Assembly (NCBI RefSeq): GCF_964355755.1
Contig: NC_092680.1
Coordinates: 3,821,001 to 3,885,000 of the forward strand
DNA length: 64,000 nucleotides
Direction: 5' to 3'
DNA from: Antedon mediterranea
Lineage: Eukaryota > Echinodermata > Crinoidea > Comatulida > Antedonidae
Numbering within the stretch: the stretch's first letter is position 1; each line of letters opens with the position of its first letter. The position numbers were made by a program, and so were the translations under genes. A model generated the notes under the pieces. The model was not told where the DNA came from, did not search any database, and saw nothing but the letters and a program-made list of their open reading frames with translations. This document shows positions 1 through 21,900 of the stretch, one piece after another.

Positions 1-756
1 TGCTGTTTTTTTAAAGCTGTATATATACAGTAGTATGTTTCTGAATAACATTTTTCAATTAATCAAATGTAAGGTTTTTTTTTTATAAATACCAAGGTAA
101 TTTTTAAGTAATAAATCATGCCATGTTCTTGTTTTATTGTGTAAGTAGTTTACAATTAGTCGTTTTACTGTTTTAAAGTGTTGGCGTTGGGTTGCAATGT
201 TGGTGTTGTTCTGTGTTAAGACACAATGTAGTTCAAAATAAATAAAATTCAATGAAAGTTCTGTATACGGATACTGTAAATCGAAGAGTAAATGTACCAT
301 GCATCCTAAAACTATGTGACTGATGGTTATAGTCTAGTGACTCAATATCATGCTATTTTACTAGTCCACTATATACTAGCTTACTTTAGCTACTGTATGT
401 ACTGTCCTGATTATATTTTGTAAAGGACCAAATGGACTAAAAAATACTATCGTCAACTGTTTGTTCAATGGTGCACTGATTATATAGAAAATTGATCTAC
501 ATTGCAACATTGTGTGTCATACAGATATTCAAATAAAAAGATGATTAAATAAGTTGGAGTTGTTGCCATAGCACAATCCAATGTGAACAGATGACAAATT
601 AATAACTCTTTTTAATGTTGAAATCACTATAGTTGATAGTTTAGCTTTCTAGATAGTGATGTGGAAAACAGCCAATAATTCTTAATGTGTTATCTTGTAT
701 GATGTTGAAATAAAACATTGTATAAAACATCAAACTTGATTGTGTTGTCCTTTGTA

Positions 757-903
757 AAGCTCAATCTACATTATCAAACTTTATGTGACAAAAAATGTGG
801 GCATGATGTCATACCACTACCATATTTGGGTATATCACTACCATTATTTGGGCACATCACACTTTTTTTGTCAAACTAGTTTGATAGTGTAGACAGAGCT
901 TAA
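757..903. repeat. MITE-A copy 1
   Basis: Ends are inverted copies of a unit reading GCTCTGTCTACACTATCAAA, one end diverged (GCTCAATCTACATTATC). The interior has CACTACCATATTTGGGCA-like repeats. TTAA follows the right end. Confidence 0.75.
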
Positions 904-1261
904 GCAATTTATGATTTAATTAAGCATATTTTGCATGATTGGCTTGAACACTACATGCTTATCCACTCAACCAAAAAAAAAAAGGAAAAAAGTCGTAGAA
1001 TATTTTAATGACTTCAATTAACATCAATTAATAACAATTATTTATGCACTAGATTATGAAATGAAAATAATAACTTTATTATAAAGAACAAAACAAGTAA
1101 CACCAATTTGTTCTTTGAGTTATTTATTGATGCCAACTAATTGGGCTCACTTTATGTTACGACAAAAAATAGTAATGATAACAATACTGATATAATAAAT
1201 ACTATTCTGATGTAGTTTGTACTTTATACTAAGTACATTGAGAATTCTCAAGCAATTCTCG

Positions 1262-1330
1262 TGTGGGGCTCGAACCCACGACCTTCAGACCACTAGCCTG
1301 GTGTTCATACCTCTAGTCCACCGAGCTTGA
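1262..1330 (-). repeat. tRNA-derived SINE head or tRNA pseudogene
   Basis: On the minus strand an A-box-like stretch (GGTGGACTAGAGGTATGAAC) is followed about 35 bases later by a B box in a T arm (GTGGGTTCGAGCCCCAC). The anticodon arm is poor and the acceptor stem only partly pairs (CTCG with CGAG), so a functional tRNA is unlikely. Confidence 0.5.
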
Positions 1331-1975
1331 TGGCTAGGGGTTAGATTTGAGCCCTAGAACTTGTTTGTAACTACAGTAGTTACAAATAATTTTGGTGCAG
1401 TTACGAGTTACCAACACTCTGATGCCAAGCTACTCCACAGTAGTTACAAACAACAATCCTGTTATCAATATCTTGCCAACATTAAAGGACGGAATAAAAC
1501 AGTCTCAAAACCTGGGAATTGGTGCCTTACCACATCAAATGATTCTGCATTGTATCCAAGATTTTTATTTTCAACATTATCATAAATTTCTGAACCGATA
1601 CAGCATTACAATATTCTAAATGGTGATAGAGTTAGGAATTTTAATTGATTTCTATGTAAAATATCTGCGCAAATAAAATGTGCATTAAAAACATATTGGT
1701 CTTACAAAAGATATATAAATATCAAAAAACTATAAAATAACTATCTAGTACATATATTGCAAGGAAAAATTATGAAGTATAATACATTTTTTCGCCCAAA
1801 ATGTGATCAAATTTAGGATTGCATTTTTCGTAAATGTAGCATTTACTTGTTTAGTTGAAATTGCATGCATGATTCAATTTTTCGTTTAAATTTTGAATTT
1901 TGGCCAAGTAGTTTTCTTAGCAAGATTATATATTTATTTAGCACAAAATCAGCGACCATCCAAACAACCAGTTTA

Positions 1976-2099
1976 AAGCTAATGTGCCCATATATGGACA
2001 TGATGTCATATCACTACCATATTTAAGCATATCACTACCATATTTGGGCACATCACACCTTTTTTTGTCAAACTAGTTTGATAGTGTAGACAGAGCTTT
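1976..2099. repeat. MITE-A copy 2, left end truncated
   Basis: Shares the interior (ATATGGACATGATGTCATAT) and right end (TTTGATAGTGTAGACAGAGC) with the other copies, but the left inverted end is missing. Confidence 0.75.
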
Positions 2100-2187
2100 A
2101 CATAATAAATACAAAACATCAGTTTACTTTAAAATTATTATCCAAATACTAAATTAATTTAAAAAGTGCAACAATTAAAAACACATC

Positions 2188-2292
2188 CCAATGTGCCCAT
2201 ATATGGACATGATGATGTCATATCACTACCATTGGGCACATCACACATTTGTCTTTGTCAAACTAGTTTGATAGTGGAGACAGAACTTGATA
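2188..2292. repeat. MITE-A copy 3, truncated
   Basis: Right half of the same element (TTTGATAGTGGAGACAGAAC). It lies about 90 bases from copy 2, with similar sequence between them, so the pair may be a local duplication: both are preceded by AAACACATC- or AAATACAAAACA-like text. Confidence 0.7.
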
Positions 2293-2589
2293 TAATAAAT
2301 ACAAAACAACTTATTTTACTTAAAACTTATCCAAATAGTACATCAATTTAAAAAGTGCACCAATTAAAAACACATCACAATGAGTACACAACCACCAATC
2401 TCTAATATTACAAATATGTTCTTAGTAAATATGATACACACTACCACCAAATAAAATAGGCTTGAAATACATATATAGGTTTTCTTAAAAAGATCTAAAA
2501 AAAGTATTAAAATTCTGTAATATAAAAATATTTCTACATATAAAAACTTAATTTATATTAAATACAAAGTGTCCATTTACAGTCACATA

Positions 2590-10065
<7,476 letters not shown>

Positions 10066-10075
10066 TTCCAGTTAG

Positions 10076-11036
10076 CTTCAACAAATAATACAAATTATAT
10101 TATTACTATTTTAATTAGCATGTGAGGTCATCACATCTACCTAATTCGCATCCAGCCGGCCCTCTCTACATCCATACTTTTGTGGAACAAAGTTAAGATT
10201 TTTTTGATTGATTGATGGAAGTGTTTCCATTCACCTTTTGGGTCAAACCTATTATTTTAACTTCTCCCTTGTGTATAAAAAACAGAAAAAAAAAAGTTTT
10301 CCTGGATGTTCTATAATTAATTAAACTGTTTCTTTACAATAAATCAGGTGCCAATCAGATGGATAGGAATTTGGGGGAAAGTGTCAAATTTATCTACACC
10401 CTACTGGGTCCTAGACGTACAGTACGTTCCCTCCACTCCACAACCAAATGATCTTTCACGCACTTCAATTGTAACTATGCAATAATGTATATGTTTTAAA
10501 TGAAGAGAGAATTATTATGTTAATTATTTTGTTAATTATGGTAATTAATTTTAATTATTTTATACTGGTAGGCAGATGCATTAGCTCTCATAATGGAGAA
10601 AGAATTATAAAAACAATATAATTTATAAACTATTCCATAAATTGTTCATGTTATAATCTTAAGTTATGAATCATAACATCTGAATCTGAGATGTGACCAA
10701 AAAAGACTGGCTGGCGTCATAATAACCTCTACTATTTTACAGTACTATAAACTATGCTTAGACCATAGCTATTAGCCTGCTACTACTACTACTTCACTAG
10801 GCCTAGCTAATAAGGGATTCCTCATTAAGTATGTTTAGGCCTGTACTGTGTAGTAGGATAGGTCTAGACTCGCCCTACTACTCTAGCTTGGTCCCTCCCA
10901 GCCATACTAGGCTAACTACACACTAGTCACTATAGGCCTAGACCTAGGAGGCCTAGCATTTTAAATTAAATTTAATGATTAGATCTTTTCTTTTGTTTTT
11001 AAATATATTTCAAAATAAAGGTTACTATAACATACC
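10076..11036 (-). other. possible 5'UTR intron of UGDH
   Basis: On the minus strand a candidate acceptor (TTGAAG, ending at 10076) lies 11 bases before the UGDH start codon. A good donor (CTGAAG followed by GTATGTTA) has its GT at 11034-11035. Together they would define an intron of about 0.96 kb and a non-coding first exon beginning somewhere above 11036. The acceptor has a poor pyrimidine tract, so this is tentative. Much of 10740-10960 inside it is rich in TAGGCCTA-type palindromes. Confidence 0.3.
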
Positions 11037-12935
11037 TTCAGACTGTCAATTTACATATGTTAACTGAATCACAACAAAGGTTTTTACGTTAAAAACAAAT
11101 ACAATATTTTGTCAATTGCCACATCGACACAAATATTTTTGACAACACCACCACCACCAGCAACATGTGTAAAACCATTGAACCGTATCATCCAATCCAA
11201 TATGCAAAGAGAGGGCTCACTATACAATTTTCACTTACTTTTTTCCAAATTGGCGCTTTTCACATTCCTGATTGTCAACATTATTGCAAACATTCACAAA
11301 ACATTATTTTATCGTCATCTTAATGTTTCTCTATTATCAAGTCACAGTCAGCTCCATCATTGTAGGGCAAGTCCATACATGTCAAGTTTATCATCAGCAT
11401 TTGGACGCGGGTAAAAATATTGTTCGTGGAGTTCTACAACAATTAAAGAATAAAGACGTATCTAAAAGTTGAGGAAATTTATTTATTTACCTCGTGTGGA
11501 AAACCAATATGGCCATAATAAAGAACGTTCATACTATTTACAAAAAAATACAATTTAACTTCGTTGATAAACATCGTAATTCTAAATTCAACGTTGTTGA
11601 TATTATCGACTAGCCTATCTACCGGTCGTAAATACTTCCTATTTTAGTAGGCCTACTTTCAATTTCTCTATAGGCAAGACACTGCACCAAAGTGCATATA
11701 TAATTTACAGCATTTTATAAAACGAGATATGCTGTAGCAGAATTAACACAATTGTAGGCCTACTATTAGCACAATTTACACATTTCGTTTCAAATTAAGG
11801 AACTCAGTGGAAACTATTGTAATGTCTTCTGTTCAAGGATTTATTTAATCCGGAATCTATAATTGAGATTTTCTTTACAGTTTTTTTAATATAGATTAGA
11901 AATAAAAACAAACATCATATAAATAGCAATTTTACATTTGTATCAAACGTAGAAATAGGCCTATCCGTTGTGTAAACGACGACGGCTAAACTCTTATCTT
12001 CCCGACGATAACGTTTGAGTTGCAACATTTAAACTTCGATAATAATTATGGATTTATGATTGCGCGTACGATAACAATTTTAATTTTATCGTTACCTTTG
12101 TCCTTAGTGGTTTATATCAACGAGATAATTCAATGTATGCTTAGGTCGATCCTAGACAGAAAGCTGTCGTCAATATCAAACGTCATTATTGTCTTTTAGA
12201 AAAGTAAACACTATCATGAAGGACAAGCTCAACACAAATAATACCGTATAAAAAACGTAATTTAGACGTTCCTGGACAGGTGTAAACATTATTAGGCCTA
12301 TTTCAGTTTATTTTTTCAGTTTTTCGTCGTATAGTAGTTCATCACATTTCAAAGACTGCTCCTATCTCGCGTGCTCGAGTGTTATTTTCGTCACATAGTA
12401 TTTCAACACATAAAAGAATTCGTTCCAATGTTCTTGCTCAGACAATTATCTTAGGAGTGCTATCGTCATGTTTCATTTTGATGACGTCATCATGTTAGAA
12501 AATATAGTTGGTGGTTAATCTAACCTATGCTACACTATAATGACATACAAATTGACACAATGTAGCACTAAACATTACTCTAAGGATTTCGTACGGTACA
12601 ACTTAATTGCGTTCATGTTGTACGTGACGTGTGTGTGTTGTCACGTAACACGTTCGCGCGGCAACCAACTCGTCTCAAGAGTGACGAGTTCAAATCTATT
12701 ATTATATTATAGCCTCCTAAATGGAAACAAAATTACATTCCCAGTAAAAAGAGGACGTGCTTTAGGAAAAATATAAATAAATAATGAGGACGTCATATTT
12801 CATATGATTTTACTCAAATTTGCTATGAAACGTCTAGTTCAATTCTCCACTGAATATATTAGTATTATAGACTTCACAAGTCTAAAATTCTCTTCGTTTT
12901 AAGTGCTGTGTGATTTCCACAGATAGTTTATACGT
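11037..12935. other. intergenic DNA between UGDH and the SLC16-like gene
   Basis: Must contain the UGDH promoter and the SLC16-like 3' UTR. No TATA box or other element could be picked with confidence. Locally richer in CpG around 12360-12380 and 12630-12670. No gene seen. Confidence 0.5.
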
Positions 12936-15900
12936 CTAAACAGGAGTTGCATTTTCCCGAATAAATTTATCTTCAGCAACAATGCCAGTGGAAACGGCGA
13001 TGTATTTGTCGTTACTGGTTGAACTGCAAAAGGAGTTGTAGACATACACAGCAAAATAACAAAGAGAAGACATGAACCAGAAAGCGGCGCAAACCATTAT
13101 TGACGTATTGTAGCTTCCGGTTGCGTCGAAGGCTTTACCTATAAAGATAAAAGTAACAACATAAGTGTAATCCTGGGCTTTTGGTAGTCCGAACTACTTC
13201 CTAAATATAACTAAACCTAACCCTCTAAATAATCTCTCTCTCACTATAATTTATAAAGTAAAAGAAGTAGCTCATGGGAGTCGAACCCCATACATCGACA
13301 TGTAAAGTCCATAGTCTTATCCACTCGACTACACAGACGGCTCGACAGAAATCGTTTGCATTAGCGAATTGTAGTTAGCTGAATTCTTACGTCAAACCTT
13401 ATGGATATGATTAATGAATATTCATGTTTATTTTGTGACGTTTCACGAGGGGTCCCCAACTTATGTACGAAAAGAAATATCGCTTCCCGGTCCACTATAG
13501 ACGCAAGCAAGGACGTACGAGCAACCCAAGCGAGTTGACCAATGACAAGCCACTGTTAATAATCCATCGCTTGTGATTAGTCAAATCACTTACTATAGGA
13601 CGAAACGCAACGACTTAAGCGCGACGAAGCAATTTAACCGACCACAAGCGATGGATTATATCCGAATTTGTGTTTGTTATTAATTTGTTAACTCGCTTGC
13701 GTTGCGCTTACGTCCTTGCGTTGTTTCTCAGTGTGAACTAAGCTTTAGGACGTAGGCGCGCATTGTATTGGCGCAAAGTTATTGTTAACTTTAACGATTT
13801 GAAAATTCAACGCAACTCGCGTTTCATTTCACAGAAATTGATAAAGGAATCATTATAATGACTTAGGCAATAATTATTGGGTCGAATTCATTCGGTTTTA
13901 TTATAGACCTGCAGATTTGTAATAAACGAATACATAACTTATTATGATGTTGTAAATCAAAACTTTATGATGCAATGAAATAAAACTGCACGGTATATAT
14001 GCTGATGTTCATTGAACATGACCCTTCTCGTAGAATAACTAGCACAGCGCCGAGTCACACCACAGGCTTACACTAATGGAAAGAATAATCAGTGTAGCGT
14101 ACATGGGTGCATTATAAAGCTTGGTTCCCACTAGGACGCAACGCAACGGACATAAATGCAACGCAAGCGAGTTGACCAATGATGACAAGCGATCCGATAG
14201 TCGAATAAATCCATCATTTGTGATTGGTAAAATGCCTTACGTTGCGTTACGTCGTTGTGAGTGAGAACCAAGCATAATAATCCATTGGGTGTCGGAGCGC
14301 ATGTTTTTAGATCCTTCCATTACAGTATGTTAAACTTGGTTCCCACTTGATGACAACGCAAAACCGTACGTAAGCGCACCGTTGAATCACGACGCCTTTG
14401 ATTGGTCAACTCACTTGTGTTACGCGTCCAAGTGGGAACCAAGCTTTAAGGTACAACACTGCACGTTAAATAGGGAACGTCCATTCTGTCCGGGGGTTGT
14501 GTAATGCACTATTTTGTAGTCCAGCTAAGCATGGTGTCTGACGATTATAATTGCATTAACTTTTTAGTGGTAGGCCTACTCATGTCTGTTGCGCAAGATA
14601 CTGTTTCAAAACCCGATAAAACCAGACTACGAACAATTAACTTTTATGGAAAGACAATGCTCGGTGTTCAAAACAGGAATACGAATTTGCACTCAAAATG
14701 AACCGCTTCCTAATCTGGTGGTTACGCACATCACTTTAATATCCTAAAATAATAACAAGAACGAAATCAGGCGGCGTGTACTAAATGGTCAATAAGACTG
14801 GTTACCGTTTTGCATTGTCATTTATTGATAATTAATTAATATTGTTATTGAGGCGCGCAGAAGGACAATGACATGTAATAGTTGTTGAATAAAGGTCGTT
14901 TTACACGACAACAACCAAGGCTGCGTTCAGACGGTTACAAACATAACGGTAAATGTGGGTTCTAGAATCGCGTGTTTTTTAAAATGTTTTTTATGTTTTT
15001 AATAGCAGCAATGTTAAAGATGTATTGTCCCCCAAAAACATGAAAAAATAAAGATTAATAAAATCAGATTTTGAATAAGCAATTTCACAGTTTTAATAAA
15101 GTTATTCACTTCTGTAGAAAAAAAATCATCAAAAAATAATTATTTCACTTATAAAAAGACAAAATGGTTAATTTCAACCAAAAACCATTGTCTTCCAGAC
15201 AATTTAGGTATATTTTGCTTTAAATTACATTTTTTTTGGTGGAAAATGTTTTTTTTTGGATCAAATTTTTGGTCATTGTGAATAACTATTATATGATATT
15301 AAAATGGCATATTCAACAAAAAAAAATTAAAAAATTATCTTTGAGGGGGACAATATATCTTTAATATTACTGAAATTATTAAAATATTATTAACATCTAT
15401 TAATATCGCCGTGCATTGACCTTCCCTAATAACAACAATAATAAGGATAACCTTCATTATATAACTAAACAACCTCTAGTGTTTTGCTTGTATTATTATT
15501 TGAAATATTTACAAAGTCATAGGCATAGGCCTACATTTAATATTAATCATTACGTATACATTCACGTACATAAATTGACGCCTCGTATGAGTAAAATAGT
15601 AGATCTCACTTTTGAACGACATATAGTTATCGTTTTATTCAAATATGAAAACAATTGTTTTTCTTCTGGTTTTGACTTTATTTACGGTTTTATGTTCAAT
15701 TCAAATAAATAATTTGTGCTGTCGCACAAACGAAATAAAAATTATATAACGGGTCAACTATTTTCACTATAAAAAAACCTATAAAAGTTACAGTTCTTTT
15801 CAATGTATATGGGTAGGCCAGTTTCTTTGATTTGTCCACGAGTAATTGTGGAAGAAAGCTAGTGAATTTAATTACCGTGGCTCAATTAAATTAAACATCC

Positions 15901-18900
15901 ATGACAAAACTGTTCATATAGTTCGATGTGACGACAGGACCTATGACGTCACAAATGAAGGGAGGCCGCCTATTAAAATTATCGTATGCGTTTCATTTCG
16001 CAATTTTCGTCAAGTCATCTAATTCAACTTGGTCGATTCTAGGTCCAAACTAGGCATAGACGTATAATTGTTCAGGTGACAACCTTGAATTATTATCACA
16101 GACATGCGCATTTTAACCTTTTTATGAGTGTATGGGGGGTGTATGGTCGTTGCTAAAATCGATTTTTGAGAGCTGGACATCCAGATAGACTGTGGAAACC
16201 GTAATTTCTCTATTGAGCTACTCGCCTGGCAAGATAATTTTTTTATGCTGTGACTGCAACATCATTATGACCGTCAAAGCCACGCAGGGGTTTTAGGAGT
16301 AGAGGGGAAGGCACATAACTCACCAAACGCCATCGGAGCACCTAACGCAGCCAGACCAATAGACACGGTCAGATATCCAACAACTTCAGAGTTTCTTGCA
16401 ATACCAAAAATCTCTACTGCCACCGAGTAAATCAGAGACCAGTGGATGCCCATCGGTATACTTGAGACTAAAATGATCAAAAGTTTATTGTGTTAATAAA
16501 AAGAACTTGTAAGTGTAAAATATACGTTTCAAGAAGCTAAAGGGAATAATCCATAAAAACAATATTAGACAATATCTTTTGGTTTCACTCGATTCTCCAA
16601 AATCCACGTCTTGTATTCTAAAACACTACGCTGGCGGTATCGTCTGCATTCTGCTTGTGCGCGTCTTTTTAACAGGAGATCACGTGTGCCGTGTTCTTAA
16701 ATTAAATGGAGAGATCGAAATTTGATAACGCTTTCTTGCAGAGATATGAATATATTGGAGGATCGGGAGAGACACATGTATCTCAGAAAACATTCTAACA
16801 CATTACCGTATAGTACCCATGACTATCTTAATAATTATTGTTTAACTCACCAATAAACAAAACGTTAAAACGATTTTATTATGCATTAGTGATCATAAAC
16901 AATTCTGTATACAAAAGTTATCACACAAAAATACATTACTATCATGATAGCAATGAAATTGATAATCACAATGATATGACAGTGATGAGCCTATTATAAA
17001 TCATATTAGTGGTTGCGACTGGTAAAACTTCTTTTTATCATCACAGAGGAAGTCCTGTTGTTTTGATTATTCTCACTCTCAATCACATGTCTTGGCAGCT
17101 TGATATGTTATATATCAACATTGAGTAAAACTAGTTTCAGTAGATTTTTTATTGTTCGTGGAGAAATGATTTTAAGGAATGTAGGCCTATATTTTGGCGG
17201 ATGAATAATGTGAAAAGAAGCACGTATCGGACTGCAGACAAACTGCGTCAGGTGGTTTGTTGTCAAAGGGGCGGATCCAGTGGTATGCACTATTATTGAG
17301 CATCTCCCCAAAAGTTAAAACAGTAAGAGAATGCATATTATTTATATAGTAAAGTAAGAATATAAACACACATAGGCCTATATTCAAAGCGAACCCTTGA
17401 AGCCCACACAATAATCACCACCGTTTGAGATGGATCCGCCCCTGTTAGGTCCTTCCTTGATGTTTCCCCACCCAGAAAGTATTTTAAAATTCTGAATGAT
17501 GAACGATTTTCCTTCATGCTATATACCGTACAGTAAGTAATTTGCAACACTAAACATTTCGTCGTCTGAATGGAACGTATGAAACTGCAAAACGAAGTGT
17601 TGGTCACTTATTTAAAATGGTTAGTAAATGCTTACTGATGGTATAGACTATAAACATAGCATAGGAATCTACGAATAATAAGGTGACGGTAATGCCAGTT
17701 CCCAGCAGACACGTCAGACACATTGCCACGACCCGTGGAAACGGAAGCTTGTCACCTCCTATTATGCACAGGAATCGACCAATCAGCTGACCTCCAGCCG
17801 ATATTGCAACCATATGCGAGGCGATCTTTGGTGGGAACGCCATACTTTCAGCAACGCTTACCTATGACGGAAAATCAATGTCGTCAAGTGTAATGTCCCT
17901 AACCTAATCCTAAACTAAAATATATTATTTGTTAATGTGAACATTTCGAGTTTCAACACTCGAGTTTACGTGTGTAATCACGTGACTCGAGTTGACATGG
18001 TCATTACAGTTCAAGATGAGTTCCCGATTTATATTATATATAATAAATAAAATAATGAAAATTACCAACCATTTAAGTTCATGCTTATGAAAATATCGTA
18101 ATTAAATAAAATTTAATAAAAGAATTATATAAAACGACAAAAGGTTATTTTAACAACTTTATATAAAAATATGGATCATTGTGGGTAAACGAAAAAGTGA
18201 AAGAAAATAAAATTCTGAAAAGTTTTAAAGATTTAAAATGAATAGGTTACTTACCAAATATATAAGATTAAACATCGCCGCACAAGTTGAAAATATTATT
18301 GCAAGATTGAAGAGCCAATGCTCAACTAATTTCAGTATCAACAGATACTTCATAAATATATCCTTAGGTTTTTCCTCTGCGACACATTTTTCAGTTCGTT
18401 TCTCGTCGTCATGTATTGAGTAAGTACTATCTGCGTCTTTAATTGGCGGTGGGTCGAAGGGAATACAGCATACAACGCCAACTAGTAATATAACGATGCT
18501 AAATATACGAAGAGTCAACCTCCAGCCATACCAAGTGAAACAAAAACTAAAGATTGGACCAAGCGTTAACATACCTAGAAAGTTAGATTAAGTTAAAAAA
18601 AAATTAGAATTAGCAAATTTATCAGGCACAATTGGAACAGGGATGTCAATTTCATATGTCTAATTCATACTTCATTGATTGGAATAAACTTTCTCTCAAA
18701 ACTATCATCGGTACAGTATCTACAAAATAGAATTAGGCCTATTCGTCTTGTGTTACATGACGTGATATTTTACACAAGTGTCGTATGTATATTACCATAA
18801 TATAAATTAGTGTCGCATGTATATTATCATAATATCATCGCTATTCTATCAATACCTCGTAATATCCTTGTTACCGTATTTAATAAACAATTTCAGAATT

Positions 18901-21900
18901 CGGACCTGGATTAACTTAAAAATGAAGATGACCTTTAAAATGACCATTGTAATTGAAGGACAATGGAAGAAACAAACGCTTTGATGGCCACTTTATTCTT
19001 AATCGAGTCAAATTTGATAAATCGTATGCCCAAAGTTATTATAATGGAAATGAACCATCCACAAACAGATCGGGATAGAAATACGGTTTAAAGTGTCAAC
19101 AGATTGGATTCGTCTAACTTTGTTAGACACGTAGGCGCAATCGTAAGTAATTTGACCAATCACGAATCGAAATTGTGGCTTGTGATTGGTCAACTCACTT
19201 GCTACGTCGTCGTTGCGTCCAGTGGAACCAAGTTTAATTTAGCTATATCCGAACATCCAATGTTTATCTCTTATTTAAAAATAAACGTTTGTTTCTTCTG
19301 TTGTTTTAATGTTTCATTAAAGCATTTTAATTAATATTTTGTGTTATCGTTTACAGCGTTTAAGCTTAGTTAATTCCCATTGCAAGGACGTAAAGCAACG
19401 CAAAGTGACTTGACCAATCACAAGCGTTAGATTATTCGAACAGCCGCGTGTGATTGGTTAACTCGCTTGCGTGGCGTCTACGTCCTTGCGTTGCGTCTCT
19501 CTAGTGGGAACCACGCTTTAATAAACAGGCCTACTTACCCACGGCAGTTCCGGATACAGCCAGTGAAGTAGCCCGGGAACAATTATCATTTGGAAAATAA
19601 CAGCTCAATAAATTCATTAACGGGTTATAAACAAAGTTCCCGCCGATTCCGTACACGATACTAAACGTTATAAATACCGTGACCAGATCGGTAGCGAATG
19701 TCGTTAACAAGATTCCGGCTGCGCTAAGTACGACTCCAATTATAGCAACTTTACGATGGCTAGTCAACTCATACAAGAAACAAGACAGTGGTGACATGGA
19801 GCATATCGTTGCCGTTGAAACAGAGCCGACCCATCCTAAAAAATATAAAAATATAACTAAAATGTAAATATAGCAAAACTAATAAATAATTGGTGCAATA
19901 CTTATATATTTGGGCATATATGGCGTTTCATACGTATATTACTCGAGATTGTATTTTCAGACAAAAATCGAAATAAAAAAAGACAATAAATACAGACTTG
20001 GGACAAGTCTATTATAGGCTATATTATTGTAGGCTATATTTTTGAAAGTATTTTCAATGTATTTTTCAGTTTTTATCATTTTTCTATCTTCGTAAATATT
20101 CGTAAATATTTAATTATGACTTGTATGTATCACGTCTAGATACATTGTAGAAAGAAGTTGTAGGAAGATCATTTAACAATTTTAAATATTCATACTTTAG
20201 CTTATAGTGAATTCTAGCAAACTTAGACAGTAAAGAATAAATAGCAATGAGGCAGACAATGCGCCCGCCTCGTCTGAAATTTTCCATTTTCACTACCCAC
20301 TCGAATTCCCCATTTTGCCTACTTTTCTTTTTTAACCTCTCTCTACGGCTTTGATAGTATAAATGACAGAATGATTTTAATACTTTTTTGGGACACACAA
20401 CGAAAACATGAAACTGTATTGATTATATTCTGAGAAAATATTAAAGTGAAGTATTATAAAGGCATTTGCTGTCAACAACAACCATCGCTTATATTTTGCA
20501 CAAAAATAAAAATCATAACGTGACACCAAATAAATCCTAAAACGTCAATGTGAACAGACTATTACAATCAAGCGCCCTATCGATGGACTTTGACAATGGC
20601 TTACGTGAGGTGTGATTGTTATTTCGGTAAATTGTACATTTATTATCAGATTAATTTTGTGAAGTGTCAAAAAAACAAGTTCAACATTTTAATAAAAACA
20701 ACGTTGACCTGTCAAGCATTCGCAGATTGCTACAAATGATTGGTCATAAGCGGGATCCTCCTAAAATGTCGGCAAATACAAAAGAAACGTTAATATACGA
20801 TTCTTCGTCCCCAACCCCCATCCCCCATTCCTATAACTTGATCCGCCACAAACACTTTTACTGACAGGTTTGTTGTTGTATATTACAATTCGCCCGAATC
20901 GGAAAGGTTGGTGTAGACTTGCCCCCAAGTCTGTATTTATTGTCTTTTTTTATGTCAGTCCACCAGCCGACGTTTCGATTTTTGTCTGAAAATACAAGCT
21001 TAAGTAGTATAGGTATGAAACGCCATATATGACAAAATATTTATCTTTTTACTAATAATATTAATTCAAAACTCCGTCTGGAACCCATACTAGGGTTGGT
21101 GGTATGTGCGTGCGTATTTGTGAATGTTCGATTCTGAGTCCACAAATCTGCAACATGAAGATGCTGCGTAATGCGATGAGCAGCAAAAGCAATAAACCTA
21201 ATACTAATAGTGAAGGGGAGGTAACCCTTAAGATACGTAACGCAACGCAACGACGTATTGGCGCAAAGTGCTGTTTGGAAACCGACGACGCAACATACAG
21301 TGCTGCAAACATCGCAGGTTTGATTTCACGCAAGCGGGGGAAAACACAATTATTAGAAGGGCATTATTATTATTAGAAATTGCATTTTATTTGTCAGGAA
21401 TTTGTATGATTTATTTCTTTTTATTTTTAAATGCGCCTTGAGCACTCTGGAGTGGTATGTGCGCCATAAAAATCTTATTATTATTATTATTATTATATGT
21501 TTTATCGATATCGTTGCCTCGACATTATTATTATTGTTATTAATAGGCATTTACTCTGAGTTACGCTCTATCTATCGGTTGCGTGCCGTCTCGAAACCAA
21601 AAACAACAATAAGTTATTGTGTATACACAATGCATGCATTTAAGTCTACTTCCAAAGAATTTTATGGAAGTAAAATGAGTAAAAATAGATGAAAATCAAC
21701 AGAAATGTATGTTGCATGCTTCATTTTTCGCTTTATTTCTATGATATAGCTCTGTTATTGTCTATAATGACCGCATTGACCAATTAGGGCCTACCAAATA
21801 TTGTAGACATAATCCAGAACAATCGAATTTACAGCATGAACCCAGATCGAAGACTCTCACGACTTGCAAGACGGACCTCCATCCGGGCATTGCTTTACTA

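Larger units (their letters stand above)
1..2589. other. intergenic DNA downstream of UGDH
   Basis: Very AT-rich. It holds three MITE-A copies (757-903, 1976-2099, 2188-2292) and a tRNA-like SINE fragment (1262-1330). The UGDH 3' UTR must begin at 2589. No clear polyadenylation signal could be singled out among several AATAAA-like motifs. No gene seen. Confidence 0.6.
13139..16323. other. SLC16-like intron 5
   Basis: Holds a tRNA-like SINE head (13268-13345) and three MITE-B copies (13480-13746, 14117-14271, 14332-14446). About 14990-15360 is very A/T-rich. No exon recognised. Confidence 0.5.

Noticed and set aside
1262-1330. Functional tRNA gene
   Set aside because: Acceptor stem and anticodon arm are poor; better explained as a SINE head or pseudogene. 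The same holds for 13268-13345 and 36895.
20114-20398. 94-codon minus-strand frame inside the 1.1-kb element
   Set aside because: No recognisable domain, contained in a non-autonomous repeat; not supported as a gene.
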